Of a stretch of 44,537 nt of DNA, positions 1 to 7,436 are shown piece after piece. Below the pieces are notes generated by a model. The model saw only the letters and a list, made by a program, of their open reading frames with translations. It searched no databases and was not told the DNA's origin. The first letter of the stretch is position 1, and each line of letters opens with the position of its first letter. This DNA is from Myxococcales bacterium (GTDB lineage: Bacteria; Myxococcota_A; UBA796; GCA-2862545). The DNA lies in the NCBI GenBank assembly GCA_019634415.1, contig JAHQVJ010000109.1, positions 1 to 44,537 of the forward strand, written 5' to 3'. Position numbers and translations under genes: made by a program.

Positions 1-2
1 GC

Positions 3-278
3 CTACGCGGGCCCAGCGTGGTGTTCGTCGGCTGGTTCGGTCCCCGCGGCCTCGCCTCGATCCTGTTCGTGCTGTTGGTGGTGGAGTCGGGAGCGCTGGC
101 CACCGGGCCGCTGCTGGAGTCGGTGGTGGTGCTCACGGTGACGATGAGCATCGTGCTGCACGGAGCCAGCGCCTACGCCGGCGCCACCCGCTACGGCGCC
201 TACGTCGCCGCGCAGGACATGGAGGCCGAGCGGATGCCCGTCGACGAGATGGCCGTCCGAATCCGGCATCGCGGCTAG
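3..278 (+). CDS. C-terminal fragment of a CPA1-type cation:proton antiporter
   Basis: This is the 3' end of a gene that begins before the window; the reading frame is open from base 3 to a TAG at 276-278. The fragment begins LRGPSVVFVGWFGPRGLASI, and the GWFGPRGLASI motif is characteristic of late membrane helices in NhaP/CPA1 sodium or potassium:proton antiporters. It is followed by two hydrophobic stretches (FVLLVVESGALATGPLL and VVVLTVTMSIVLHGASA) and a short hydrophilic tail, as expected at the cytoplasmic end. The family exchanges Na+ or K+ for H+ across the inner membrane. Substrate cannot be judged from the fragment. The gene ends almost against the convergent MtfA-like gene, with 1 bp between them. 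Confidence 0.8.
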   Translation, partial: LRGPSVVFVGWFGPRGLASILFVLLVVESGALATGPLLESVVVLTVTMSIVLHGASAYAGATRYGAYVAAQDMEAERMPVDEMAVRIRHRG

Positions 279-279
279 G

Positions 280-1056
280 TCAGTCCCCGGCGGGGTCCTG
301 CCGGAAGTACAGCGTCATCATGCGGTACAGCTCGGGGTGCTCGCGCTTCAGCCGACCCGGCTTCTCGAAGAAGACCTCGGTGGCCACCGCGAAGAACTCC
401 GCTGGGTTCGTGGCACCATAGGCGCGCAGCACGTCGGGCACGCCCTCGTCCAGGTGCTCCCGCAGCTGTGCGAACGCCCGGCCCAGGATGCGGGCCCAGG
501 GACCGTACAGACCCGACTCCGGCAGGATCGGGGCCCCGTCCGCCGCGCCGTCGGCGGTGTCGAGCTGGTGGGCGAACTCGTGCACCACCACGTTGTCGCC
601 CGAGGTGGGGTGGCGCGCCCCGCGCAGCGCGCTGTCCCAGGCGAGCACCACGTAGCCATGGCGGCTGGACTCGCCGTGCACGACCCCCTGCACCGGCCGG
701 TCCGTCGACCACGGCGTGGCCACCCCCTCGGCCCGGCGGAAGGCCCCCGGGTACACGCGGATCACCATCAGGTCCGGGTAGGGCACGTCCACCTCGTCGA
801 GCCCTACCAGGATCACACAGGCCTGAGCAGCCACGGTGACCCGGATCTCCTCCGTCATCTCGAGGCCGCCGAGGCCCTCGAAGGTCTTCTCGTTCACAAA
901 CAGCTGCACCAGCCCCTCGAGACGCTCGGTCCGCGCCGCTTCGAGGCGCGCCGCCATGGGCACGTTGGCGGCGATGATCGCGCGCTGGGTCTCGGTCAGC
1001 GGTGTGTGGCGAAGGCGATCCTGCCGGCGCCGGACCCACGGAAGCCAAGATGCCAT
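280..1056 (-). CDS. mtfA: MtfA-like zinc-dependent peptidase (M90 family)
   Basis: The 258-residue protein matches the MtfA (YeeI) family in length and motif. A zinc-peptidase HEFAHQLD motif has its first histidine near residue 159 and its second near 163. It is followed by the family pattern of a FFAVATEVFFEKP segment (about residues 215-230), which supplies the downstream glutamate ligand, and by a C-terminal YRMMTLYFRQDP. In E. coli, MtfA is a cytosolic metallopeptidase that binds the repressor Mlc and so affects glucose PTS genes; whether that partner exists here is unknown. The ATG at 1056 follows a purine-rich GGGGGG stretch. The gene is divergent from thrS across a 249-bp gap. Confidence 0.88.
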   Translation of the reverse strand: MASWLPWVRRRQDRLRHTPLTETQRAIIAANVPMAARLEAARTERLEGLVQLFVNEKTFEGLGGLEMTEEIRVTVAAQACVILVGLDEVDVPYPDLMVIRVYPGAFRRAEGVATPWSTDRPVQGVVHGESSRHGYVVLAWDSALRGARHPTSGDNVVVHEFAHQLDTADGAADGAPILPESGLYGPWARILGRAFAQLREHLDEGVPDVLRAYGATNPAEFFAVATEVFFEKPGRLKREHPELYRMMTLYFRQDPAGD

Positions 1057-1305
1057 CGCTGCCCCCCGCCGGAATCCCGCGCGACTCCGTCGCGCTACAA
1101 TTCGCTTGGGCCCTCGCCTTCGGCTGCGGGCCTTCCGGCAGGGTACACGAGTGCCGGTCGCCGGATTATGGCGTCGTCATGCGACACGGCCCGGCCGAAG
1201 GCGAGGTGCGATGCGCGGAGGTCTGCTCGACCTCCGTGTCTCGGTTCACGGTGGGCTGAAGACGCCACTCGGCCCCTCCCTCCCAACCTCCCGACCGGAA
1301 AACCC
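1057..1305. other. Intergenic region between divergent mtfA and thrS
   Basis: This 249-bp gap should contain the promoters for both divergent genes. I looked for a T-box leader because thrS is downstream, but saw no T-box consensus and no specifier-loop or antiterminator hairpin I could defend. Several GC-rich inverted stretches occur around 1105-1160, but none is convincing. Long open frames crossing this region look like high-GC artefacts. No SD-like sequence singles out a thrS start upstream of 1306. Confidence 0.4.
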
Positions 1306-3153
1306 GTGGAAGACCACTTCGACGCTGCGTCCGCCAAGGACGAGCTGTACCGCATTCGCCACAGCCTCGCGCACGTGCTCGCCCAAGCCGTGCTCGACCT
1401 GAAGCCAGGAGCCACCCTGGGCTTCGGTCCCCCCATCGACGACGGCTTCTACTACGACTTCATCTTGCCCGAGCCGCTGTCGGAGGAGGACTTCCCGGCA
1501 ATCGAGAAGAAGATGAAGCAGATCATCAAGAAGGGTCAGGCCTTCGAGCGCGAGGAGCTGCCGCGCGACGACGCCTTCGCCCGCCTCGAGGAGATGGGTG
1601 AGCCCTACAAGGCCGAGTACGCCCAGGAGCTGTTCGACAAGAAGGGGATCGAGCAGCTCACCTTCTACCGGAACGGGCCGTTCCTCGACATGTGCGAGGG
1701 ACCCCACGTGGAGAACACGCGCAAGCTGCCGAAGGGTGCCTTCAAGCTGCGCTCGCTGGCGGGCGCCTACTGGCGAGGCGACTCCGACAACGTCATGATG
1801 ACGCGCATCTACGCCTGGGCCTTCACCACCAAGGAGGAGCTGGAGGCCCACGTCCGCGCCCACAAGGAGGCCCTGGCCCGCGATCACAAGAAGCTGGGCA
1901 AGGAGCTCGACTTCTTCGTCATCGACGACGACGTGGGCAAGGGGCTGCCCCTGTGGCTGCCCAACGGCACGGTGATCCGCGACGAGCTCGAGAAGCTGGC
2001 GCGGGAGCTGGAGTTCCAGGGTCACTACCAGCGCGTGGCCACCCCGCACCTCACCAAGGTCGGGCTGTACCACACCTCGGGGCACCTGCCCTACTACGAG
2101 GACTCCATGTACCCCTTCATGGAGCTCGCCCAGCAGGTGGAGACCGAGGAGGGCACCAGCGAGGTGGTCAAGGAGACCTACGCGCTCAAGCCCATGAACT
2201 GCCCGCACCACCACAAGATCTACGCGGCCCGCAAGCGCTCCTACCGAGACCTGCCCCTGCGCCTCGCCGAGTACGGCCAGGTCTACCGCTTCGAGGACTC
2301 CGGCGCGCTGTCGGGCCTGCTGCGGGTCCGCGGGATGTGCATGAACGACGCGCACATCTACTGCACCGCCGAGCAGCTCGAGGACGAGTTCCTCGCGGTC
2401 ATGGAGATGCACCGGCAGGTCTACGACATCCTGGGCCTCGACGACTACTACATGCGGTTCTCCACCTGGGACCCCGAAGATCCCAAGGGCCGCGACAAGT
2501 ACGTCGACGACCCGGCGGGCTGGGAGGAGACGCAGCGGCTGGTGAAGCAGGCGATGGATCGCTCGGGCCTACCCTACGTGGAGCGCAAGGGGGAGGCGGC
2601 CTTCTACGGCCCCAAGATCGACGTGCAGTTCCGCACCGTGACTGGGCGCGAGGAGACGGCGAGCACCAACCAGCTCGACTTCGCCGTACCCAAGCGGTTC
2701 GACCTCACCTACACCGCCCCCGACGGCACCGAGAAGACGCCCTACTGCATCCACCGGGCCCCCCTGGGCACCCACGAGCGCTTCGTGGCGTTCCTCATCG
2801 AGCACTACGGTGGGGCCTTCCCCACCTGGCTGGCCCCGGTGCAGGTGCGTCTCATCACCGTGGCGGACCGCTTCCGCCCCTACGCCCACGAGATCGCCGA
2901 CCAGCTCCACGGCAAGTTCGTGCGCGTCGACGTCGACGAGTCGAGCGAGCGCATGAACAAGGTGATCCGCACCTCCACGCAGCAGAAGATCCCGAACCTG
3001 CTGATCATCGGGGAGCGTGAGGTGGAGGAGAAGACGGTGACCCTGCGTCGCTACGGGGTGCGCGAGCAGCGCACGATGCCGGTGGCGCAGTTCGAGGCCG
3101 AGCTGCTGCGCACCATCGGGGCCCGCAGCCGGGGCTGGGTGGCAGACGAGTAG
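1306..3153 (+). CDS. thrS: Threonyl-tRNA synthetase lacking the N-terminal TGS domain
   Basis: This cytoplasmic class II synthetase charges tRNA-Thr. The GTG at 1306 gives 615 residues. The protein begins almost directly in the N2 editing domain: H19-x3-H23 (HSLAHVLAQAV) pairs with C130 and H134 of MCEGPH, the known editing-site pattern. The catalytic core follows, with zinc-ligand positions C299 (MNCPHHH), H350 (NDAHIYC) and H483 (YCIHRAPLG), and then a C-terminal anticodon-binding domain ending in the EREVEEKTVTLRRYG strand region. E. coli ThrRS is about 640 residues and starts with a TGS (N1) domain; no TGS-like sequence is seen here. The frame remains open upstream to 337, but that extension resembles the opposite-strand mtfA read backwards, and an ATG at 1168 leads into sequence with no domain. 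The start is therefore moderately uncertain. Confidence 0.95.
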   Translation: MEDHFDAASAKDELYRIRHSLAHVLAQAVLDLKPGATLGFGPPIDDGFYYDFILPEPLSEEDFPAIEKKMKQIIKKGQAFEREELPRDDAFARLEEMGEPYKAEYAQELFDKKGIEQLTFYRNGPFLDMCEGPHVENTRKLPKGAFKLRSLAGAYWRGDSDNVMMTRIYAWAFTTKEELEAHVRAHKEALARDHKKLGKELDFFVIDDDVGKGLPLWLPNGTVIRDELEKLARELEFQGHYQRVATPHLTKVGLYHTSGHLPYYEDSMYPFMELAQQVETEEGTSEVVKETYALKPMNCPHHHKIYAARKRSYRDLPLRLAEYGQVYRFEDSGALSGLLRVRGMCMNDAHIYCTAEQLEDEFLAVMEMHRQVYDILGLDDYYMRFSTWDPEDPKGRDKYVDDPAGWEETQRLVKQAMDRSGLPYVERKGEAAFYGPKIDVQFRTVTGREETASTNQLDFAVPKRFDLTYTAPDGTEKTPYCIHRAPLGTHERFVAFLIEHYGGAFPTWLAPVQVRLITVADRFRPYAHEIADQLHGKFVRVDVDESSERMNKVIRTSTQQKIPNLLIIGEREVEEKTVTLRRYGVREQRTMPVAQFEAELLRTIGARSRGWVADE

Positions 3154-3156
3154 CGG

Positions 3157-6100
3157 TCAGTGCTGGGCCTGACGGGTCCGCCGGATCCGAGTGGCGCCCT
3201 CCGAGTCGGGACCGAGCTGCAGGTCCGCTGCCTGCGCCTCCGCCTCGGACAGCCAGCGCGCTGCGGCCTCGGCGTCGCCGCGCTGGTGGGCCGCGTGCGA
3301 CAGCCCGCACAGCACCCCCACCCGGAGCAGCCGGTCCTTGGCCCGCTCGCTGTGCTCCAGCGCCTCGGCGAACCAGGCATGGGCGCCCTCCGGATCCTCC
3401 TCGGCGAGGTGCAGCTGCCCTAGCAGATCGGTGACGAAGCCACGCCGACGCACGTGCTGGGTCTGGCGGGTGAGCCGCTCCGCCTCCTCGACGGCGGGGC
3501 GCGCCCGCTCCGGTCGGCCCAGCGTGAGCTGAAGCTCGGCGAGGTTGCCGAGCCACAGCGCCAACGAGGCGGACTCCCCGTCGCTGCGCAGGCGTGCGAT
3601 CAGGGGCTCGTAGGCGGCGATGGCGTCCTCGTGCCGCCCCTGCATGGCGCGCAGCACCCCGAGGTTCGCGCGCTGGGTGTCTCGAAACCGTGTGGCGCCC
3701 AGGGCGTGGAGCTGGTCGATGGCGGCCAGGAAGCCTCCCTCAGCCTCCACCAACCGGCCCGCATCGGCCTGGGTCACCGCCTGGTGGCTGTAGGCCATCG
3801 CGAGCCCCAGGCCCGCACCCGCAGCCCGCTGCGCCTCGATGGCTCGGCGGGACCAGCGAGCGGACGCCGCGAACTCCCCCACCGTGCGCAGGTGCGTGGC
3901 CAGATCGCTTAGCGCACCTGCTGCCACCGCCTCGTCTGCCCCCTCCGTGCGCTGGGCTTCCTGCAGCCGCTGCAGCGCCGCGTCGGGCTCGCCCAACAAC
4001 CGCAGGGCGAGGGCCAGCGACCGCAGCGCTCGCACCCGCAGCGTGGGCGACGACCCCAGCTTCGGCAGGGCCTGCTGCAGCGCGTCGCGGGCCCGAAGCG
4101 CGTCGCCACGGATCGCCAGCAGGTGCCCACGCAGCGTGAGGAGGTGCCCCAGCGTCTGTCCCGTGGGGCCTGCATCCAGCACGGTCTGGATCAGCTCCAG
4201 GATCCGCGCAGGCCCCGCCACGAGCTCCAGCCCGTGCCAGGCTCCGTGCAGGCACTGCACCGCCATGCCCAGCTCGCCGGCGTCGCGCATCCGCACGAAC
4301 GCAGCCAGCAGGTTGTCGAGCTCGTCCGTGCACTCCCTACCGCGCCCCTCGAGGTACAGCGGAGCGAAGGCCTCGGCATGGGCGCGCACGGCGCGGTGCG
4401 TCAGCTCGGTGGGCAGCTTCAGCCCCTGCGCACGCGCGTAGTCGCGCACCGTCTCCAGGAGCCCGAAGCGCACGTCGTCGTCCGGCGCACCGTGGCGCCG
4501 CACCACCAGGCTCGCGTCCACGAGCCCCTCCACCAGGTCCACCACCCACAGCGGATCCGCACCAGGGGTGAGCACCCGCTCCGCCATCTGCAGGGTGAAG
4601 CCCCCCGCGAACGTGGCCAGCTCCACCATCGCTCGGCGCTGTGCCTCGTCGAGCAGCGCCCACGAGCCATCCAGAGCAGCGGCGAGGGTGTGGTGACGGT
4701 CCGTCGGGGCACGCCGGGAGCGCAGCAGCTCCAGCCGATGGTCGAGCAGCGGCAGCATGTCGGCTGGGCGCAGCGCTCCCATCCGTCCCGCCGCCAGCTC
4801 CAGGGCCAGCGGGATGCCCTCGAGCTGCTCTGCGAGGCTCCGCAGCGCCCCCTCCTCACCGAGCGGGACCCCTCGGTCCTCTGCCCGACAGCGCAGTAGC
4901 GTCGTCGCCTCGTCGGGATCGAGGGGACCGAGCCGGATCAGGCGCTCCCCGGACAGGCTCAGGGGCACGCGAGAGGTGAGCAGCCACCGCACGTCGGGCG
5001 CCCGATCGGCCAGCCAGGCGAAGGCGTCGGCGTGCGGCACGAGCTGCTCCACGTTGTCGACCACCACCACCACCGACCCACGCCGAGACAGGGCGGCAGC
5101 GAGCTGCTCGGGCTCATGTCCGTCCACCAGGGCCAGCCCGAGCCCCACCCCCAGCCCCATCCAGAGGTCGCGCCGGGAGCGCGCCTGTGTCAGGTCACAG
5201 AACCAGGCGTGGTTCTGTGTCGCGTCGGCGTACCTGGCAGCCACGCGACGCGCGAGGCGCGTCTTGCCCACCCCGGCCATCCCCACGACGGTCACCAGGC
5301 CTGGCCGCTTCAGCTGCTCCAATGCGGCTTGCAGGGAGTCCCGTCGGCCCACGAAGGCATCACGCTCGGGGGTCAGGTTCGTGAAGGGCGCGGGCGTCAC
5401 CGTGCGGGGTCGGCCTGAGCGGTTCGAGGCGCCGCGCTGGCGGAGCACCTCCTGCAGGGTGGGCCCCTCCACCTCCAGCGCGCGCAGCGCCTGTGCGAGG
5501 CTGGTGGCGTCGGCGAAGCGATCGTCGGGATGGGGGGCCAGACATCGAGACGCCACCGCAGCCAGCCATTCGGGCAGCTCCGGGGGGGCAGCCGGCTCGG
5601 GGGTCTCGACGGTGCGGTCGGTCCACACCGCGATCGTCGGTGACGGCTCGCCGCCCTCCGTGAGCGGCGAGGGACGCACGCCCGTGGCCAGCTCGCAGAG
5701 CACCACGCCCAGCGAGTACAGATCGGAGCGTGCATCCACCGAGCGGCCGAAGACGTGCTCGGGCGACATGTAGCCGGGCGTCCCGATGATGGGATCGGAT
5801 CCTCCCAGGTCTCGTGTGCGGGCGGTGCCCAGGTCGGCGATCAGCACCCAGCCGTCCTGCACCAGGAGGTTCTGTGGCTTGAGATCGAGGTGAACCAGCC
5901 CGATCTCGGCGTGGGCGTGGGCGAGCCCGGCGCAGACCTGCATACCCACGTCCACCACGGCAGACGCCGGCAAGGGCAGGTGGTCCGCCAGCGTGCCTCC
6001 CGTCACCAGCTCCATGGCGCAGTACCAGGCGCCGTCGGCCTGGCCGAGCTCGTAGACCTCCACCACGTTGGGGTGGCGCAGCAGCCCGCCCAGGCGCGCT

Positions 6101-6276
6101 TCCCGCACCAGGTCCCGGCGCTCGTCGCGGAGCACCTTGAGGGCCACGCCCTTGCGAAACCCCAGCGGGCCGTTGAGCACCGCCTCGTACACCCGCCCGG
6201 CGCCGCCTTCCCCGAGGAGGCGGACGATGTCGTAGCGGCCGATGCGTGTGGGCGCGTGCACAGGTGTGGGTCCCAT
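3157..6276 (-). CDS. Non-RD Ser/Thr protein kinase-STAND ATPase-TPR fusion
   Basis: The N-terminal Hanks-type kinase spans about residues 12-275, with glycine loop GEGGAGRVYEA, VALKVL lysine, catalytic-loop HLDLKPQN (H129-L130-D131), DLG metal motif and GTPGYMSPE activation segment. The usual arginine before the catalytic aspartate is leucine, which makes it a non-RD kinase. An AfsR-like NTPase follows, with Walker A GMAGVGKT (K338), hydrophobic Walker B VVVVVDNVEQ, a WLLTSR sensor and a GIPLALELAA motif. The last 450 or so residues are TPR-like helices. Such fusions are typical of Myxococcota signalling and are expected to be cytosolic. I chose the ATG at 6276 (1,039 residues) because the ATG at 6309 would overlap the divergent acyltransferase start; neither has a clear SD. 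The gene is convergent with thrS, with a 3-bp gap. Confidence 0.9.
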   Translation of the reverse strand: MGPTPVHAPTRIGRYDIVRLLGEGGAGRVYEAVLNGPLGFRKGVALKVLRDERRDLVREARLGGLLRHPNVVEVYELGQADGAWYCAMELVTGGTLADHLPLPASAVVDVGMQVCAGLAHAHAEIGLVHLDLKPQNLLVQDGWVLIADLGTARTRDLGGSDPIIGTPGYMSPEHVFGRSVDARSDLYSLGVVLCELATGVRPSPLTEGGEPSPTIAVWTDRTVETPEPAAPPELPEWLAAVASRCLAPHPDDRFADATSLAQALRALEVEGPTLQEVLRQRGASNRSGRPRTVTPAPFTNLTPERDAFVGRRDSLQAALEQLKRPGLVTVVGMAGVGKTRLARRVAARYADATQNHAWFCDLTQARSRRDLWMGLGVGLGLALVDGHEPEQLAAALSRRGSVVVVVDNVEQLVPHADAFAWLADRAPDVRWLLTSRVPLSLSGERLIRLGPLDPDEATTLLRCRAEDRGVPLGEEGALRSLAEQLEGIPLALELAAGRMGALRPADMLPLLDHRLELLRSRRAPTDRHHTLAAALDGSWALLDEAQRRAMVELATFAGGFTLQMAERVLTPGADPLWVVDLVEGLVDASLVVRRHGAPDDDVRFGLLETVRDYARAQGLKLPTELTHRAVRAHAEAFAPLYLEGRGRECTDELDNLLAAFVRMRDAGELGMAVQCLHGAWHGLELVAGPARILELIQTVLDAGPTGQTLGHLLTLRGHLLAIRGDALRARDALQQALPKLGSSPTLRVRALRSLALALRLLGEPDAALQRLQEAQRTEGADEAVAAGALSDLATHLRTVGEFAASARWSRRAIEAQRAAGAGLGLAMAYSHQAVTQADAGRLVEAEGGFLAAIDQLHALGATRFRDTQRANLGVLRAMQGRHEDAIAAYEPLIARLRSDGESASLALWLGNLAELQLTLGRPERARPAVEEAERLTRQTQHVRRRGFVTDLLGQLHLAEEDPEGAHAWFAEALEHSERAKDRLLRVGVLCGLSHAAHQRGDAEAAARWLSEAEAQAADLQLGPDSEGATRIRRTRQAQH

Positions 6277-6307
6277 CGTATCGTTGCATGCTGTGCGAGG
6301 GTTCGAC

Positions 6308-7249
6308 ATGAGCGTTCGAGTGAAGCTAGCCGTCGACCCGGTGGAGCTGCGCGACCTGATGCGCGTGCGTCACGAGGTATTCGTCGAGGAGGAGGGCTAT
6401 ATGACGCCCTCCGACAGCGGCATGATCGTGGACTTCTTCGATGCGGTGTCCACCACGTCGAACCTCATCGCCTTGGTGGACGGGCAGGTGGTGGGAGGCT
6501 CGCGCATCACCGTGGACAGCGACGCCGGACTGCCCAGCGACGCAGCCTTCGACTTCCGCACGGTGCTCCCGGAAGGGGCGCGGCTCGCCTCGGGAAGCAT
6601 GATGTGCGTCAAGCAAGGAAGCCGCAGGCTCGGACGGCTGGTCCAGGGACTGTTCCGGATGATGTTCTACCGGGCCCACGCGAGCGGGTGCACGCACCTG
6701 TGCGGGCCCCTCAACCCCAAGATCCGACCGTTCGTGGAGCGCATCGGCATGGTGGCGGTGGGCGACGAGTTCGTGGACGGCAAGGGGCTCCCCACCGTGC
6801 CCATGGTCGCGGACCTGAGCAAGCTGTCCCCGTCGTTCCAGGCCTTCGTGCAGCGGCAGGACGTGAGCGTGTGGCTCGACACCTTCGAGCGTGCCTTCTA
6901 CGAAGATGGCGACGTCATCATCGCGGAGGGAGAGCGCGGCGACGAGTCCTTCCTGCTGGTGGAGGGAACCGCCGAGGCGCTGCGGCCGGGCCTACCCATC
7001 GCCGCGGCGGACGTGGTGCAGACCTTCGCGCGGGGCGACGAGTTCGGAGAGCTGGCCTTGCTCACGGACCGGCCGAGATCCACCACCGTGCGGGCGGTGG
7101 GCAAGACCGACGCCATGGTCCTGCGTCGCTCGGACTTCCACCGCCAGCTCGAAGAGAACACGCCCATCACGATGAAGCTGCTGCAGTCCATGGGCAACCG
7201 CTTCCACGACGCGGTGTCGCGCCAGCGCCCCCCGGAGCCGACGGACTGA
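6308..7249 (+). CDS. GNAT/FeeM-like acyltransferase fused to a C-terminal cyclic-nucleotide-binding domain (copy 1)
   Basis: The 313-residue protein has two parts. Residues 1-185 resemble the autoinducer-synthase/FeeM branch of the GNAT fold: an early RVRHEVFVEEEGY motif, then LIALVDGQVVGGSRIT, a MMCVKQGSRRLGRLVQG segment where acyl-CoA or acyl-ACP would bind, and a KGLPTVPMV region. Residues 195-310 form a cNMP-binding domain with EDGDVIIAEGERGDE and a phosphate-binding cassette FGELALLTDRPRSTTV starting at F246, including the phosphate-contacting arginine. The expected activity is acyl transfer controlled by cAMP or cGMP; the substrate is unknown. The ATG at 6308 has a GAGG SD about 7 bp upstream. 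It is divergent from the kinase-ATPase gene. A paralogue of the same design lies at 26294-27217. Confidence 0.82.
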   Translation: MSVRVKLAVDPVELRDLMRVRHEVFVEEEGYMTPSDSGMIVDFFDAVSTTSNLIALVDGQVVGGSRITVDSDAGLPSDAAFDFRTVLPEGARLASGSMMCVKQGSRRLGRLVQGLFRMMFYRAHASGCTHLCGPLNPKIRPFVERIGMVAVGDEFVDGKGLPTVPMVADLSKLSPSFQAFVQRQDVSVWLDTFERAFYEDGDVIIAEGERGDESFLLVEGTAEALRPGLPIAAADVVQTFARGDEFGELALLTDRPRSTTVRAVGKTDAMVLRRSDFHRQLEENTPITMKLLQSMGNRFHDAVSRQRPPEPTD

Positions 7250-7281
7250 TCGCGACAATCAACTTCGTTGATTGTCGCGAT
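7249..7281. repeat. 33-bp perfect palindrome, copy A
   Basis: Two 15-base arms (ATCGCGACAATCAAC and its exact reverse complement) flank a 3-base loop TTC. The palindrome starts at the last base of the stop codon of the acyltransferase gene. An identical copy lies at 7388-7420. Transcribed, it would form a 15-bp stem, so it could act as a transcription terminator or 3'-end stabiliser, but there is no U-tract. Because it is symmetric, the orientation of the copies cannot be told. Confidence 0.92.
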
Positions 7282-7387
7282 CGAGCGGAGCGCGCTGATC
7301 CGGGGTTGCAGTGGGACTGGAACGAGGGAGCGTGCGAGCGAGTGCAGGGAGTGCTGCAAGTCCGGGCGCGGAGCGGCAACCTGCAGC

Positions 7388-7420
7388 ATCGCGACAATCA
7401 ACTTCGTTGATTGTCGCGAT
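7388..7420. repeat. 33-bp perfect palindrome, copy B
   Basis: This copy is base-for-base identical to the one at 7249-7281, with the same 15-bp arms and TTC loop. Its final AT followed by G at 7421 creates an ATG (7419-7421) in frame with the downstream DUF4328 gene, so the element could contribute a start codon. It lies 16 bp before the preferred ATG of that gene, so the hairpin could affect its translation. Confidence 0.92.
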
Positions 7421-7436
7421 GACGTATCCTCGTCCA

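Larger units (their letters stand above)
7249..7420. repeat. 172-bp BIME/MITE-like element bounded by two identical palindromes
   Basis: The segment between the two 33-bp palindromes is about 106 bp and non-coding. It contains a further imperfect inverted repeat: CCGGGGTTGCAG at 7300-7311 against CTGCAAGTCCGG at 7354-7365, with two mismatches. The whole unit therefore folds as nested hairpins. It fills the gap between the acyltransferase stop and the DUF4328 start. It resembles a REP/BIME or a small non-autonomous mobile element in organisation. No target-site duplication was identified, and no other copy was found in the window. Confidence 0.65.

Noticed and set aside
337..1305. Upstream in-frame extension of thrS
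   Set aside because: It lies antisense to mtfA, has no TGS-like motif, and the ThrRS domains start right after the GTG at 1306. The open frame is explained by high GC content.
1057..1305. T-box riboswitch before thrS
   Set aside because: No T-box consensus sequence or antiterminator structure could be identified by eye; T-boxes are also rare outside Gram-positive bacteria.
1246..2412. Long minus-strand frame inside thrS
   Set aside because: Compositional shadow rich in Leu, Val, Gly and His; no recognisable domain and fully covered by thrS.
5755..7410. Long plus-strand open frame across the kinase 5' end and the acyltransferase
   Set aside because: Its translation shows no domain, and it overlaps two well-supported genes in other frames.
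7249..7420. CRISPR repeat-spacer pair
   Set aside because: Only two copies, each a full perfect palindrome, 106 bp apart, and no cas genes. This is a repeat-element arrangement.
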